Shown here one piece after another: positions 43,197 to 55,756 of a stretch of DNA of 64,000 bases. The position numbers were made by a program, and so were the translations under genes. Within the stretch, counting starts at the first letter, position 1. Each line of letters opens with the position of its first letter. The stretch covers positions 13,880,868-13,944,867 of the forward strand of contig CM024168.1 in assembly GCA_013433145.1 (NCBI GenBank). Reading direction: 5' to 3'. The notes beneath the pieces are model-generated. The model made no database searches, was not told the origin of the DNA, and saw only the letters and a program-made list of their open reading frames with translations. This DNA comes from Ascaris suum. Its lineage: Eukaryota > Nematoda > Chromadorea > Rhabditida > Ascarididae.

Positions 43197-46100
43197 TTAA
43201 ATCCGGTTCCCTTCTGAATCGCCGGACTGTTCTGAGAGATCGTATCTAAATATTCGCATTTGAATCTTGAACTGGAAAGTTTCAGTGAATTTTTTGAAAT
43301 TTGTTGAGTAGGGTGGTGAATTCCATTCGCAACTACTTGTGCACTGAGCATTTACGGATTCCACCACAATATCCGATCACGATAACACACTGGTTTAAAG
43401 GTTTATAGGTATGCTATCTCTTTGGGCAGGTACATTCAAGTCTCGGTAATTCATAACCTGCTGATTTCGTTTGGCAGTAAATCAAATGCACTTCTATTTA
43501 CACAACGCCTAAAATGTCTTTTGCACGTTTTAAACTGCAGACATGTCTTCGGTTAATCCTTTCATAAGTAGAGTATTTGGTGTGAATATTTTACTACTAT
43601 TGAGTTTGATTATTTGGTCAGAAAAAAATAAAACTGACCCTATCGAATTGTTGAAAGAATGGAGCGATGAAAGACACGGAATTGAATGGAAAAAAAACAG
43701 AGCAGGTGCCTTTAAAACAATGGCGACGCCCATAAGAGAGTGCCACTATGCACGTTTTTGCGTTTGTTGATTGAGAGTTTTTGGTGTGCTAGCTAGAGAC
43801 ATTAAACGCCGCGCTGGAATCGGCGTCGTTTCAATAAATGACTTCCTCACTCACGTGGAACCGTCATTTGTTTCGACGAGAACTTCCGCGTCATCGTCGC
43901 TATCTTCATCGGGCGCCACGAAGACCACCTCAAGATTCAGCTCGCCATCCTTAAGCATATTTTCTAAAATTGCTGCAAAAAACTCTTAAAAGATCTAATA
44001 AATCTCTCTCCCTCCACCATCTATCTCTTCCCCGAGGCTGATTACACCATAACGTGAGCACTAACCAAAATCCACACCCTAATGATGGATAAGTATCTGG
44101 AAAGACGCAGAAAACAGTCCAATTGCACTCTTTACATTCTACTAGGATTAATTTTCCCACTTCCTCGAAGTTGCGACCTTATAAAGAATAATCTCATCGC
44201 TCACTGAATTGAACGATATTTTCATTCGAGTGCTGGGAAATTAAATCGCTCGTACCGCATTTGTAAATTAATAATTCTTCCTGCTGTATATGTTTACAAT
44301 TCCTTCGCGATGCAAAACAGCGAATATTCAAATTTGGAAGTTCGAATGTTGGAAGTTTAAAACTGAACGTTTTCCAAGCAACGAATTATAGAAGAGAATG
44401 TAGAAAAGTGTTTCACTCTGAGTTTAGATGAGGTTTGTCACAAGCTCTCATAATGTATTAGTGCTCTGATAATTGGTGGAAAGTAGCGCATATGTTAAAT
44501 GACTGCAAATCGCTGTCTCGTTGAATTAAAAGAAGGTTTTTCGCACTCAATGGGATATCTTTGTAGTAAAACTAAACTAAAATGTGGTTATGCTGCGAGT
44601 TTTACTATGAACCGACTGCTGGTAGTTGCGGTATCACAAATAAGATGAAAATTATTACTGGCACTTGTTACATAAGATATCAGTGAATGGTGAGAGGCAT
44701 CTATAATTGAGTAATGAGTAGAGCAGAATTATAATTGTAACCATTGGGATAAGTCGAATTAGTGATCACATTGATAATACAGTGGGTTATGTTAGCGTAG
44801 GGCTGATATTTAGGATCACAATTTTATAGGATTACATTTATAAACCTTGATTCTGATTTTACACGCTTGTTGACCCAAGAATACTCATCTGATCAGTTAG
44901 AGTATCTTAAAAACAGCCAACTTGAATACCTTTTCGAGGAATAACTATCACCTCTTCATTATATTCATGAACCCGCTACTCGTTATCTGCTCTTATGTCG
45001 ACCGCATACAACAAGAGAAATTTCCACATTCTAGCTAAATAAACAAGTCTACCGCCGTACTACTAGAAAGGGCACACTTCATCCATCAATCAAGGCACTC
45101 CCCTTCCCACTCTCTCCATTCAGGAATCAACTGAAATTCCACTGTGCCGTAGGCAAGCATGAAACCTAGCTGCCAGACATGCCAGTTCATTTGTTTCATC
45201 GAAGTGTTTATTTTCTTAGCTGAGCTAGACTCCTGGAAGAAACATCTACCTACCTCATTTATGATAATAATGTCTTTCTGGTTTCCTTAGATAAATAAGC
45301 AAGGTGGTACAGACTTTTGCTTTGTTTTATTGAACAAATGCACATGGTAATTATATGAATGCAACCTGCTTCGAAAGGATTTGAACGGCCTCAGCGTGCT
45401 TCGCTGTACGAAGATCGATGCCGTTAACCGATAGAATCGCATCGCCAACGTATAGATTGCCGCAACGTTCGGCTGGCTGTCCGGCATGAATCTCCGATAT
45501 CAGAATCGGCACTCCATGCTCTTTCCCACCCTTAAGCGACCTTTTAAACCAAATGCCTCGTAGGACAATAGAGGAGTTGAGTGAGTGAACTCGAATCAAA
45601 GCATAAAAGCGTGCTGAATCTTTGATACAAACACTTCCAATGTGCATCACAGATGGAAAGGAATTGTTTTTTAACCAAGTGCTTCCATTAATATTCTGCT
45701 GAGAATCACCTCAAATATATAAACTTATGTGGGGAATTGCTAATACATAGTTCAAGAAGTGCTTCATCTTACGCTCTAAAGCACCTCATTGCTATTAACA
45801 TAATTCAAAATCATGAACAGTCTAGATTTATTTAAGCACCTGCCGTAATATAATTAGCCCGCAATGCACATTTTTCGAGGGAAGGAGCCCAACTGGCAAG
45901 CACAGCAAAAGGTCGAAAAGTCCTACAACGAACCTAAGCGTCTCTAGTTTCCAATGCAAGTTGAAAACAAAATTTTATATTTGAATTGTTACTGCTGTTA
46001 TTTCTAGGTACTCTTCTTGACAGCTGGCTTTGTCTCGTGAGAACGGCCACATTTTAGATGAATCTTAAATGCGATCTCGAGACTGAGAGAGGAGAAACGA

Positions 46101-49100
46101 GAGAGAGACATTGGTGTAATCAACGAGGGAATTAGAACATTGGGAAGTGTATATAAAAGTAGAAGAGCAAAAAGTACAAAATTGTTGTTATATGCCATTT
46201 AGAAATGCTATTGCTTCAGTTCGAAAATACTGGCGCGATTACAGGTTTCAAGTGAATTTTCTCCGCTTTGCTTGAATATCGTCGAAAACAATAAACGCAT
46301 TGCTAGAACAAAAAAAACTTGCCCTAGGGGTTTAAAAAGACAATTCGGTTGCAATAACTGCTTGAATATTATCACATATGAGTTGAGTTAGTCTTATATT
46401 TTGAATAAATTAAGTGTACAATACGAAAAGCTTCAAGTATTGCATCTCTTTGTCTAATTCCAACAGAAGAACCAACGATGAGACGTTCTAATATCAGACT
46501 CTGCTATAAATCCATCTGCATAGTTAATTCGAGCTCATTAAACACTTTCCAAAGCTTCATAAACAGTGGGTGATCAATTGGTTTAATTTTTACTGACAGT
46601 GCGAACGGATTTCTGAAGCAACCTGACTACAGTGAAGAACTCCCTCCAGAAGATCTAAAGACAAAGTCAAAACTCGCACCGTAATTGATATGCCAAGGCC
46701 TTCGTGTGATTCCTTGACGAGTTTAACAGTCCGCAATTGGCCAACACCTTTGTGTTTCCTCAACGTTTGGTGGTCATGATGTGGAGGCGAAGGAAGATTT
46801 TTCGACTGACCACGACCTCTGCATATTTTTTAATTCATATTCGCATTATTTTCTGACAGACTCTCCATTAACGATAGCCCTCTTCCACACGGATAATAAT
46901 GAGATGTGATCAGTTGTGATAAATCTTCTTTGACAGACACGATTCTAGTTTGTGAAGTTATTTCTAACCTAACTACGAAAAAAAGCGTTCCAACATCATT
47001 GTTTATAATGAAGTGGCCGTTTTATAAGTTCACGAAGCCATAGTTGCATATTAACCTCAAACTCTTGTTTTCAAATCCATAGTTTTATTTTACATCAGAA
47101 GAAGCTGCAACCTTTTTTCTGCTTCCCGAGAAAAACATTTCCAGTTTCGTCGCATTTCTCACCTTAACCTACAACTTTAGCTGGGTCGTTCGCCCATAAA
47201 GATTCCCAACAAATGTTCGCTTTCCTGTGGATTGATCTATTTAAGATGGAACTTCGACCTATGTAATATACAGGAGAATCTTGTAGCACATTTAAATGCT
47301 CAGAGGTTCTTCTCCGGTTGATAGGAGTCAAATATAGGAGGCCATCCCATGGTGTACATTATACCTACAACTGGTTCCCAAACGTAAGCACACAGGCACA
47401 CAAATACACATATATGCATAGAGACAGGTCGCTATGGTGCTTTTGTCGCAGAGCAAATCTGCAAAACCTTTACAGTGTCATTTAAAGTTTTACAGCAATT
47501 CTTCTACGAATATTATTCGTGAGTTTATTTATGAGTTTCCAGCATACAGCCGAGGGATAATATAAAAGAAACACAGTCTGTTTTAATTCTTGGCTATTGA
47601 AAATATTGCTTCTTCATTCGCATCTAGAAATGTATAATATTCGATTAAGATTTAACTGATAAGAAAAAATAAGAGTTGACGTACCTGCAAGCACGAATAA
47701 CTGTTTTATGACGATGCAAATGGATCTCAGCTTCAAGCTGATTCCAGAGGCGATCGTGCTCCGCTCCGCGCATATCTCTACCTAGCAGCTGGATCTGCTG
47801 AATCCTAAATTATGAGGAACAGTTATATTACACCGATTTATTGAATCATTTCAGCTTAGATTTTCGAGAAATTAAATCTTTCTATATTGTTTCTTCTAAT
47901 AGAATCAATAAGCACATTAAACGATTTGCAGCCACATTCCGCAGATTCATTTTTCTTCGGCTATATAACAATAAAATAGGAATCCCCCACATATTACCCT
48001 CATAAACTCCTTTGCAAAGAACTTTTTGGGGATTTGGTACCGAATTTTATATTCAAATTCTTTACATTCGGCTTGGAACTGATGCAGACAAATAATGACA
48101 CATGAATTCGAACACCTGCTGGGGGATGTGATTCGAATCAGATGCCCTCCGGCTATTTCTTTATTGAGCAGACTAGTTCTACACTGGAGAAATTAATATT
48201 CGAATGAAAGAGTACTTCCTTCTGATCATGTACCCACTTCATATAGCACCTTATTTTTTATTTCAATAAAGAAGCAGAATAGGCCAACAGAAAAGAATAT
48301 GAAGCAACCTCCCCGCGAGCTCTTTGTCGAGGTACTTCGCAGCAAGTCTAGCACCATAAACTTCACTCTGCATCGACAGCATCATCTGCCGGTAGCGTTC
48401 GTTCTCTTTCCTCAAAAACTCGACCTCAGCCTGAAGCTTAGCCGGTGGACGAATTTCTGAGCGGAATTGCGCAATTTCTTGCTCCTTAAAAACGTTTCGA
48501 TATAGATTATTATATAAAGATGCGCATGATGGGATAGTTAAATATTCTTTCCTAGGAAGTGAGCCATTCTCATAGAGATCTGATCTGTCATAATTCTCCT
48601 AGAACGACAATTTTTAAAGGAACATGTTTTATCACGAGAGTCACTGATACGAGAAATTGGGCACTTTAGAGATAATACAAAAGTAGGAGGAAAATACAAG
48701 TAGTAATTAGTGAAGCTGCGAGGGGAAGAGAGATGGAGCAGATGGAGTGGTAGCTGCATGGAGAGCGATAGGGGAGGGGAAAGACGAAAAGAGCACTGGC
48801 AGTTGAATTAACCTCAATTCATCAATCCCTATCACTAATAGCAGTCATTTTCAAATGCTGTAAGAAAAAAATTGCCATTTATATCAAACAATTTAAAAGG
48901 ACCTACCAATTTCTTTTTAATCATATCGGACTCGTGAGGAGCGGTTTTCGAGTGCACCTGACATTGCAGACTGTGTACCTGTAATGATGAAATAAAGGTA
49001 ATGCAATTGTGAATTCAGCAAGTTTTACCTGTCACTTTTACGGTCCAGGAAAAAACTTTAAGGCCTCGAACTATGCTATATTTATTCAATGTTAACATTT

Positions 49101-52100
49101 GCAATACCCCTGTTATTACACTTTTTTCGCTGTAATATCCGTTCGATTTTATGGGAAAACTGTTCATAGTAATTTTGATCTTCAACGTAGTTCAGCCAGT
49201 ATTCACCATTATCCAGTACACAACTATCACCATTATACGCAAAACATCTTATCCAACAATTGATTTAGAAAATATTATACAAATGTGCGTTCTCTATGTG
49301 GAATTTGAACGTGGAATTTCTATAGTCGTTTAAGCCGTTCTTCATCTAACAAATGTGACGGTGATGCCCCAAGGGAAAGGTGGTGCTTTAAAAGTCGATA
49401 AGATTTGGACTTAAAATTTAGAATAAGTGTGTTAGGAGAACTTTGTAGGCATCGAAATATTAGGTCAGACACACGTCTATATTTCTTAAACAATATACAA
49501 TAATCAGCACCGTTAAACAGTCTTTGAGTTTCCATATCAAGATGACACGTTTGTAGCGACGATTGAAGCGTGTAGCAGTAAAGCAAAGAGGAATTCATCA
49601 CTGGAAGTTTTTTCGGAAATTGTGTGCTAAACTGGAGGGCTTGATCCACAACGTTAATCTTCTATCAGATCTTCACCGAAAGTCTCACTGATTACTTGTT
49701 AATAATAATATAAATCAATAACGTTTCAATAATATTCTAATTATAATGTTATAATGTTATAATAATATTAGTAATATAATCACCAAATAATATTCATATA
49801 ACGTTGGTATATCAATAATAATAACGAAAACAATGCGGTCCTTCAAGAGGCTGACGCTGACTGTTACAGCTTAAATGATCAACGAAAAATATTTTTCAAC
49901 AAGTCATTTGCTTTCTTCAACATTTCGATTTTGCATAAAATGGCGTCTTACATCAAAAAATGATAGTGAACGCAATACTGGTAGCAAAATTATACATTAT
50001 CTCTCTATAGTCTGAGTTTTAAGCTCATTAAAACAGATTTAAACCACCCGCAGTGGTTTTCTCTTTTTATCGGCAAGAATCTCTCCTCGAATTCCATTTT
50101 CTCGTCAGTCAACTTTATTCAGCATTACATTTTCTTAAAAACAATAATGCATATGGAGTTGTGAGTTCTTCGTCACAATAAAACAAAAATATTTTAAGTC
50201 ATGAAGTTATTTTTGATGTAATTCAAATAAATGAGCTGAACGGATGTCGCAGATTTGTGGCAATTTAAAGATATATGCAAATTTAAATACCTGAAGCATA
50301 AGCTGCTGGGATTCTCTTTCGAGTTCCACTTGAGCTGCTTGTGAGCTACACAGGTCTGCCCTCAACTGTGCAATTTCCGCCTGAAATTGATGAAACCATC
50401 CTGACATCCGCTTTCTCAACTTGAAACCTTTATGATCTAACTAAAGTAGTAAAAGTATAGTTGCATTTTGATCGTTACGAGTGTTGGTGTAGCACGGTTG
50501 GGTGTCACCGGGCTCCGGATGCAACACTCCGCCGATAAAGGAGTCCTTGAGAATGTTTTATTTCTCAGGAGCCCTTAATTTACCTCTACCCTCAAAAGGG
50601 AAGTTACAATCCAAGAAGTTCCATAGGTCCCAAGTGTAAGAAGCAGAAAACTGTGTGTTTAGATAGTGACTGATATTAAAGCGCATACGTTATTTCAAGA
50701 TGTCTCATTCGAAAAATCATTTCCTCACTTGAATTGAAATATTCTATGGGGGAACAGAAACAAAACATGGCTGTTCTGATGGGCGATACGTTAAGCAACG
50801 AACATAGACGCGTTTGATTCAAATGTTATTTATGGTATTTGCAAACAAACAGATGTGCACATATTTTATGAGGACAACGAGTCATTGCTTGTAGGACACT
50901 ATGAGGGGAAGTGAGCGATAAATTAAATGGATATAAACCGTCATCTCAATGAAATCCCAAAGGGTTTATTTCACGACATCCGGGAAATACCAAATTTTTG
51001 CTGCACGTTATGACGACAACCAAAAAGATCCATTTTGTTTTGCGTTGACTGACCGCAACCAAAAAAGAAACCAAATACGATAAATACCTTTTTGAGTTAA
51101 AATACCTTGGTATGTTTATTTTCAACTGACGAAAATATATTCCAGAATAAACAAATGAAGGCGGTAAAATCTCGGTTGCACAGTTATTAAAGAAATCTTA
51201 CGGCTAACAATCAATGCAAAGCTGCACTGTGATTTCCCTATTGTGGTCCTGGTGTTGGCCAATAGATCCTGAGGTGTACTGTTTGTGATAATCGAGCAAA
51301 TTTCTTTGTATGGTTGTGCAACAACATCGCTCACTGGTTAAACGTTTGACATGTAAGATCTCTTCGTTGGGTGGAATAGATGGAATGCGAACTTATTTTA
51401 GAAAACGATAACTCCACTGAGGGAATCGGTTGCCGCAAAAAAAGAGATTCTAAAGTGATTTTCTAAGCACATTTTCTTTCATAATCTAGCACTTTGGTTC
51501 AAAAAACCGGTTGAACTTAACGGGAGAAGGAGGAGGGGAGATAGAAAAGTTGGAAGGAAGAGGGTCCCTCTTGTATCTGCAACTTGGAGGGCAAACATCC
51601 CATCGAAATCATTGCTTTAAAATAAGACATTTTCCTCCGATACATAATGGGAAAAATTCCATCGGCCAACCTCGAGTCTTGCGTTGCAGTGAAAAATTGT
51701 CTGCGTCTTATGGACGAGCTGTGCAAACGCTCCGCTTAATGACGTCATCTTCTGACGACTTTCAAATGTAATATCCGCCTGCAACACTATACAATACTGT
51801 CAATTGTTTCTTTAATGATGCACTGAAGAGATTCAAATTGGCAGGAATTGTGCCAAATTGATGTCGAATTCGGAAGAAGGGAAAACAGAGCAGAGTGCTC
51901 ATTTCATATATGTAAGGCAAAGAGACGAAAAGACTGAATAAAATGTATTGGAAGGAATCATCTGTGAGCGATGAATTGAGTGAAAAAATTTGGAAGCTCG
52001 TCAAAAAAGTACCGCTGTTCGCATCGCTTAGAAGTATTTTGTGCAAAAAAAGTTGGAAATGTTTTTTCACTCTCCATGAAACTTTGTTAAAAGCACCTCC

Positions 52101-53218
52101 ATAGCATTTTTCCGTCACCCGACCTCACTTCGCCCTCATCTCGTCCGTGACCGTCACTCCCTTCAACTTATAGTCTCTTTGACTAGGGAAAGTAACAACA
52201 TCGGTGCACTGTGCTTAATTAAAGGATATGCCATTAAAACACCCACTCGCCTCCTCCATTCCTATGTTTGCCTTCTCATCGCCGAAGTACGATGAGAAAT
52301 TGGGAGAAATGACCTATGCGTTATAAATTTCAAAGTGAGCGATGGGTGCAGAGGGCGAAATCGAATTAAATTCACATGTGCTGAATGCAAATAAGCTGTT
52401 GACGGCGTAAGGATAGCCACTCATTATTGAACTTCCGTTCTGCTTACGTCAACGTCGGCCGGTGCATAAGAAACCATTATTTATGTTTAAAATTTCGAAA
52501 TTCAGCTCAATAGTTGGCGGAGTCGTTCCCAGGATAACATCCACTGCGGTAGTGAGATGTATCTGCTGAAGATGTTCGCGAATGCAATGAAGTGATGCGC
52601 ACTATGGGCAAATTCGATTTCGACAATTGAATTGTATCATCGGCAAGGCTGTGCGTTTCCGAAAGGCTCTCATCGAATTTGTGTTGAGACAAACGTTTTG
52701 CCGACAGCGTATTCTCCTAGCGCATTAGACACATTATTATGGCGACACACACGACTTCATATTTAGCCTCATTGCCGTTCGATTTAACTGCACGACGAGA
52801 CGAAAATCATTGCGCGGCTTTTTATTCGTCCGCTAATCAACGTCTTCGAATTTGTTAGCCTCCGTAAAAATTGGAAAGCTTCGTATCCTCTCCTAATCGT
52901 AAAGTTTCTTAATTTTTTGGCTTACAGAAGCAAAAATGTGGAGCTGCGAAAATGCTGAGTGCGCAAAATCGCCGCTCGCCAAAAAAAATCAAACATGCTA
53001 ATGAATAGATTTTCTTTGGACGGTGCCTAGAGACCGAACAAATTGACAAAAGTGGTTTAAAAGTGATCACAAGAAAGAGATTGAAGTCCCACCTGATCCG
53101 AATCTATCTCTCCCTGAAGCAGGTCGAGATCCACGAACGCCTTGTCGAAATCCTTCTCCAGTGCCTCCAACCAGACAAGTGCTGACCCACCCGGTGGACG
53201 ACCGTCCGACGCAGTCAT
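43197..53218 (-). CDS. gopc-1: Golgi-associated PDZ and coiled-coil protein (GOPC/PIST/CAL)
   Basis: A Golgi adaptor that holds or sorts membrane cargo through its PDZ domain; its coiled coil binds Golgi partners in animals. Minus-strand exons are 53218-53093, 51778-51671, 50380-50291, 48978-48907, 48484-48309, 47804-47685, 46818-46680, 45530-45366, 43949-43855 and, less surely, 43245-43197, totalling 379 aa with all phases consistent. Landmarks are [20 protein letters not shown] at the start, [23 protein letters not shown], the coiled-coil block [20 protein letters not shown], then [19 protein letters not shown]. The PDZ domain spans about residues 258-343, with carboxylate loop GLGISI at 271-276, [24 protein letters not shown] and [18 protein letters not shown]. 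The terminal exon adds a short acidic tail ending EGNRI and was chosen by phase and acceptor only. All other exons match the family closely. Confidence 0.93.
49320..49649 (-). pseudogene. Open frame in a gopc intron, weakly CNOT9/Rcd1-like, unverified
   Basis: A frame of about 109 codons lies on the gopc strand between its third and fourth exons. It contains [18 protein letters not shown] and later [18 protein letters not shown]. This faintly recalls the C-terminal part of CNOT9/Rcd1 proteins, in which a YIC...Y.RFS segment is followed by RLLKH. The match is by eye only. It may be a decayed retrocopy, an unrelated relic or chance. Confidence 0.22.
49690..49840. repeat. AT-rich low-complexity stretch
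   Basis: About 150 bases built largely of ATAAT and TTATAATG words, in a gopc intron. No gene content. Confidence 0.7.
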
Positions 53219-53228
53219 CCTAAAACAG
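53219..53228 (-). other. Putative spliced-leader acceptor of gopc
   Basis: On the minus strand gctgttttag is followed by one G and then the gopc ATG. As with rpn-10, the 3' splice site abuts the start with a one-base leader, which suits trans-splicing. Confidence 0.55.
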
Positions 53229-54506
53229 CCAAAAGTACATTGCGCTTTTAATACCAGATTGATCTTCAGTTGGATTCACGCACTAAATTTGCTTAAAAGT
53301 GAGTGGAAAAGTTATTATTACTCTTAGAAAATCGATGAAAATTACAATTTTTATTGTAGACTGCGGGCTAAATATTCAAGAATCCGTTTTACATCTATGA
53401 GGCAAAGTGAGCGGCCAATCAGGATGCATTTGAGTTATGCATGCAAATTGGCATTCATCGCTCGAACTTCAAATCAACTTCAAGCAAAATCTTATAATTA
53501 GTTGTGTGGAATTTCACCGAGTGAACGATTGGGTGGATACCCAACAAATATATAAATAAATGACCCATCGACATTTGCAAAGAAGAAAAGTATAGTGACA
53601 GATACCCTTAAAAGAGTGGCAGCATAGGAAAATAAAAGTGTCAAAATTATATAGCGCATTTTGCGTTTGAAAATGCCGCACTGATTTTAGAAATATTTCT
53701 TCAAGAGGAATATTGAGATACAAATTTAAGCCAAACCACTTTCAGAACGTTTCTTCAATATTTGGCGGTGACGACTATTGTAAGTAAAAAGATGGATGAT
53801 TTCTTTATATCTTTAATATCGCACTGATATAAATGGGAAAATAAATTTTTGTAGGATTTCTTGTTCATTAATAGGTATATATACGCAAGTTTATTTGCAT
53901 ATTTACGTTTAACACAAACAACGGCAGCTAACTGCACATGAGTTACGAGTGTGGAACTATTGAATGCTCAGATAATCTAGGCGATTTGGTTTTTTTAGAG
54001 ATATATCAAAGCGCATCATGGATGACCCGCGAACCTATATACGCATTGCGACGCTTGCGTTATAGACAGCTACGGATATATTATAAGAGCTAACACTACA
54101 CAAACAACGTGAACATCACCTGTGGCATCGCCTCTTGATGACACTTTCAAACTACCGAGTTTTATAAAACTAGAAAGTGCCAAACATCGCATTGTTCTAT
54201 ACAGTCTGACTCAGTGAGCTATCCGCCTGTAAAATTGCGTCTTTTAGTGTGCTTCAGCTGTGGAACTATCTATTGCCGACACCAGAATTGTATTTGGGCT
54301 AGCTATTATTAAGGTTGGAAAGGACACCTCGGGAGTGGTGAAGGATTGGCGAGAAAACAATGGGGCGGTGGTGTTTTTAAAGGAAATTTTTGCAATAACT
54401 ATAGGCAGGGAGAAGTTTCTTTTTTTCGGAGAAAAGCGGCGAAGAGAACCATAATTTTCCGAAAGGTTATACTGCAGTAACTATAGGCAATGTGCTCTTG
54501 TTGTTT

Positions 54507-54551
54507 GTTTGATGAGATAACATATTTGCTGCATATGTTATCTCATCAAAC
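54507..54551. repeat. Perfect 19-bp inverted repeat with 7-base loop
   Basis: Left arm GTTTGATGAGATAACATAT (54507-54525) pairs without mismatch with the right arm at 54533-54551. The loop is TTGCTGC. Confidence 0.9.
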
Positions 54552-55671
54552 TCGGTTCAGCTTTCATCGATAACGGTTGCATGTGCCCTTGAAAAAACAT
54601 TTCAGAGAAAAGACTGATTGCGGAGAAAGGACTTTTTCCGCATAATTCAGCTCAGTTGCATTTTTTATTGAATGGATAGTGGAGAGGATTTAATTGAAGC
54701 AAAATGTTCACAGTTTGTGTTACATAAATGGGGGACCAAATTTACTTAACACATATGCGCTTTGTTTTTTTCGTGAAACTTTGCCCACCTAACGGTATTT
54801 CCGGGATTGGCTGAATAGGCAAAACCTCCCAATTTTAGGTTTCCCCGGAAATCACCTTACACGTTTCAGTGAGATCTCACTGATGAAGTTTAAAGACAAA
54901 TCGAGCGTTTTTAAAGGTGAACAATCGCAGATTATTATCGTGTTGCATGTGATGCAAAGAAAAAATGCATGAAGTGGAAATGCTGCAGTGCGATGCCCGC
55001 AATACCCTTTCACGGCTCACTAATGCCATTCGTCGCGATGCTTTATAGGCATTAATCGCCGTAACATATTTGCTAGTATATGTACAAATGTATAGGCAAT
55101 AATCACAAACTGTTAGCGGCGCAAATGTCGCACAAATGTACTCATGAACGACGGCTGTTTTCTCGGACTTACGGAGGAACTTTGCAACACCCAACACCTA
55201 CATTCCACAGAAATTGTTAAACTTGTGCGGTGCTATTCCATCAGCAATACATATTTCAATTCAAACAGACATCCTCAGACATCACAGATGTACGATGCGG
55301 AACTTACAACAAGTGCAACTTTTGTGGTCAAATAGGTGTTGTTCGCATATCATCCCACTATACGCTCGGACCATATTATATGCACAATTCCACAATATGC
55401 GAGATTTGTGACTAAGTAAATGAGCATTTCTTCTCGATAGGCAGTGCCCATTTTGTGCCACGTATTAAATGAGTTCCTGTATTCATAACTGTTTCTAAAC
55501 TATAAATAATTAAGTCAAAAAATAGCACATAAAGTTCTCTTGAAAAAAAAAAATGAAAATCCATTCAAATTTGGATAAACCAATGATAAAAATATAGCTG
55601 TGTCTGTCTCTCTGCCCGTTTGTGTATTTACGGAAAACGAAATTCCATAAAAATTCACAAAGCTGTTTAGG

Positions 55672-55756
55672 CAAAGACGTTTGTATGTTCAACAAGAGTT
55701 CCTGTTGCTGGTATTACCAACAACAGGAACTCTTGTTGAACATATAAACGCCTTTG
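55672..55756. repeat. Near-perfect 42-bp palindrome with one-base centre
   Basis: Arms 55672-55713 and 55715-55756 are reverse complements except for three positions, all explained by transitions. The core of each arm is CAACAAGAGTTCCTGTTG or its complement. The single unpaired centre base is T at 55714. Confidence 0.92.

Noticed and set aside
43543..43770. 75-codon plus-strand frame with a hydrophobic start inside the last gopc intron
   Set aside because: No conserved motif, polyadenylation signal or partner exon; likely chance.
43771..43989. Ser/Thr-rich plus-strand open frame
   Set aside because: Antisense of gopc exon 9, which encodes the conserved end of the PDZ domain and the acidic linker.
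46004..46198. 64-codon minus-strand frame with signal-like start in a gopc intron
   Set aside because: The hydrophobic part comes from a pyrimidine-rich intron tract and no family is recognisable.
51122..51334. Minus-strand segment considered as the second gopc exon
   Set aside because: No match to GOPC in any frame. The exon at 51671-51778 ([14 protein letters not shown]) fits exactly.
55230..55415. Frame with CxxC pairs suggesting a zinc-binding domain
   Set aside because: Spacing does not fit a known finger, upstream part is low quality and no splice support was found.
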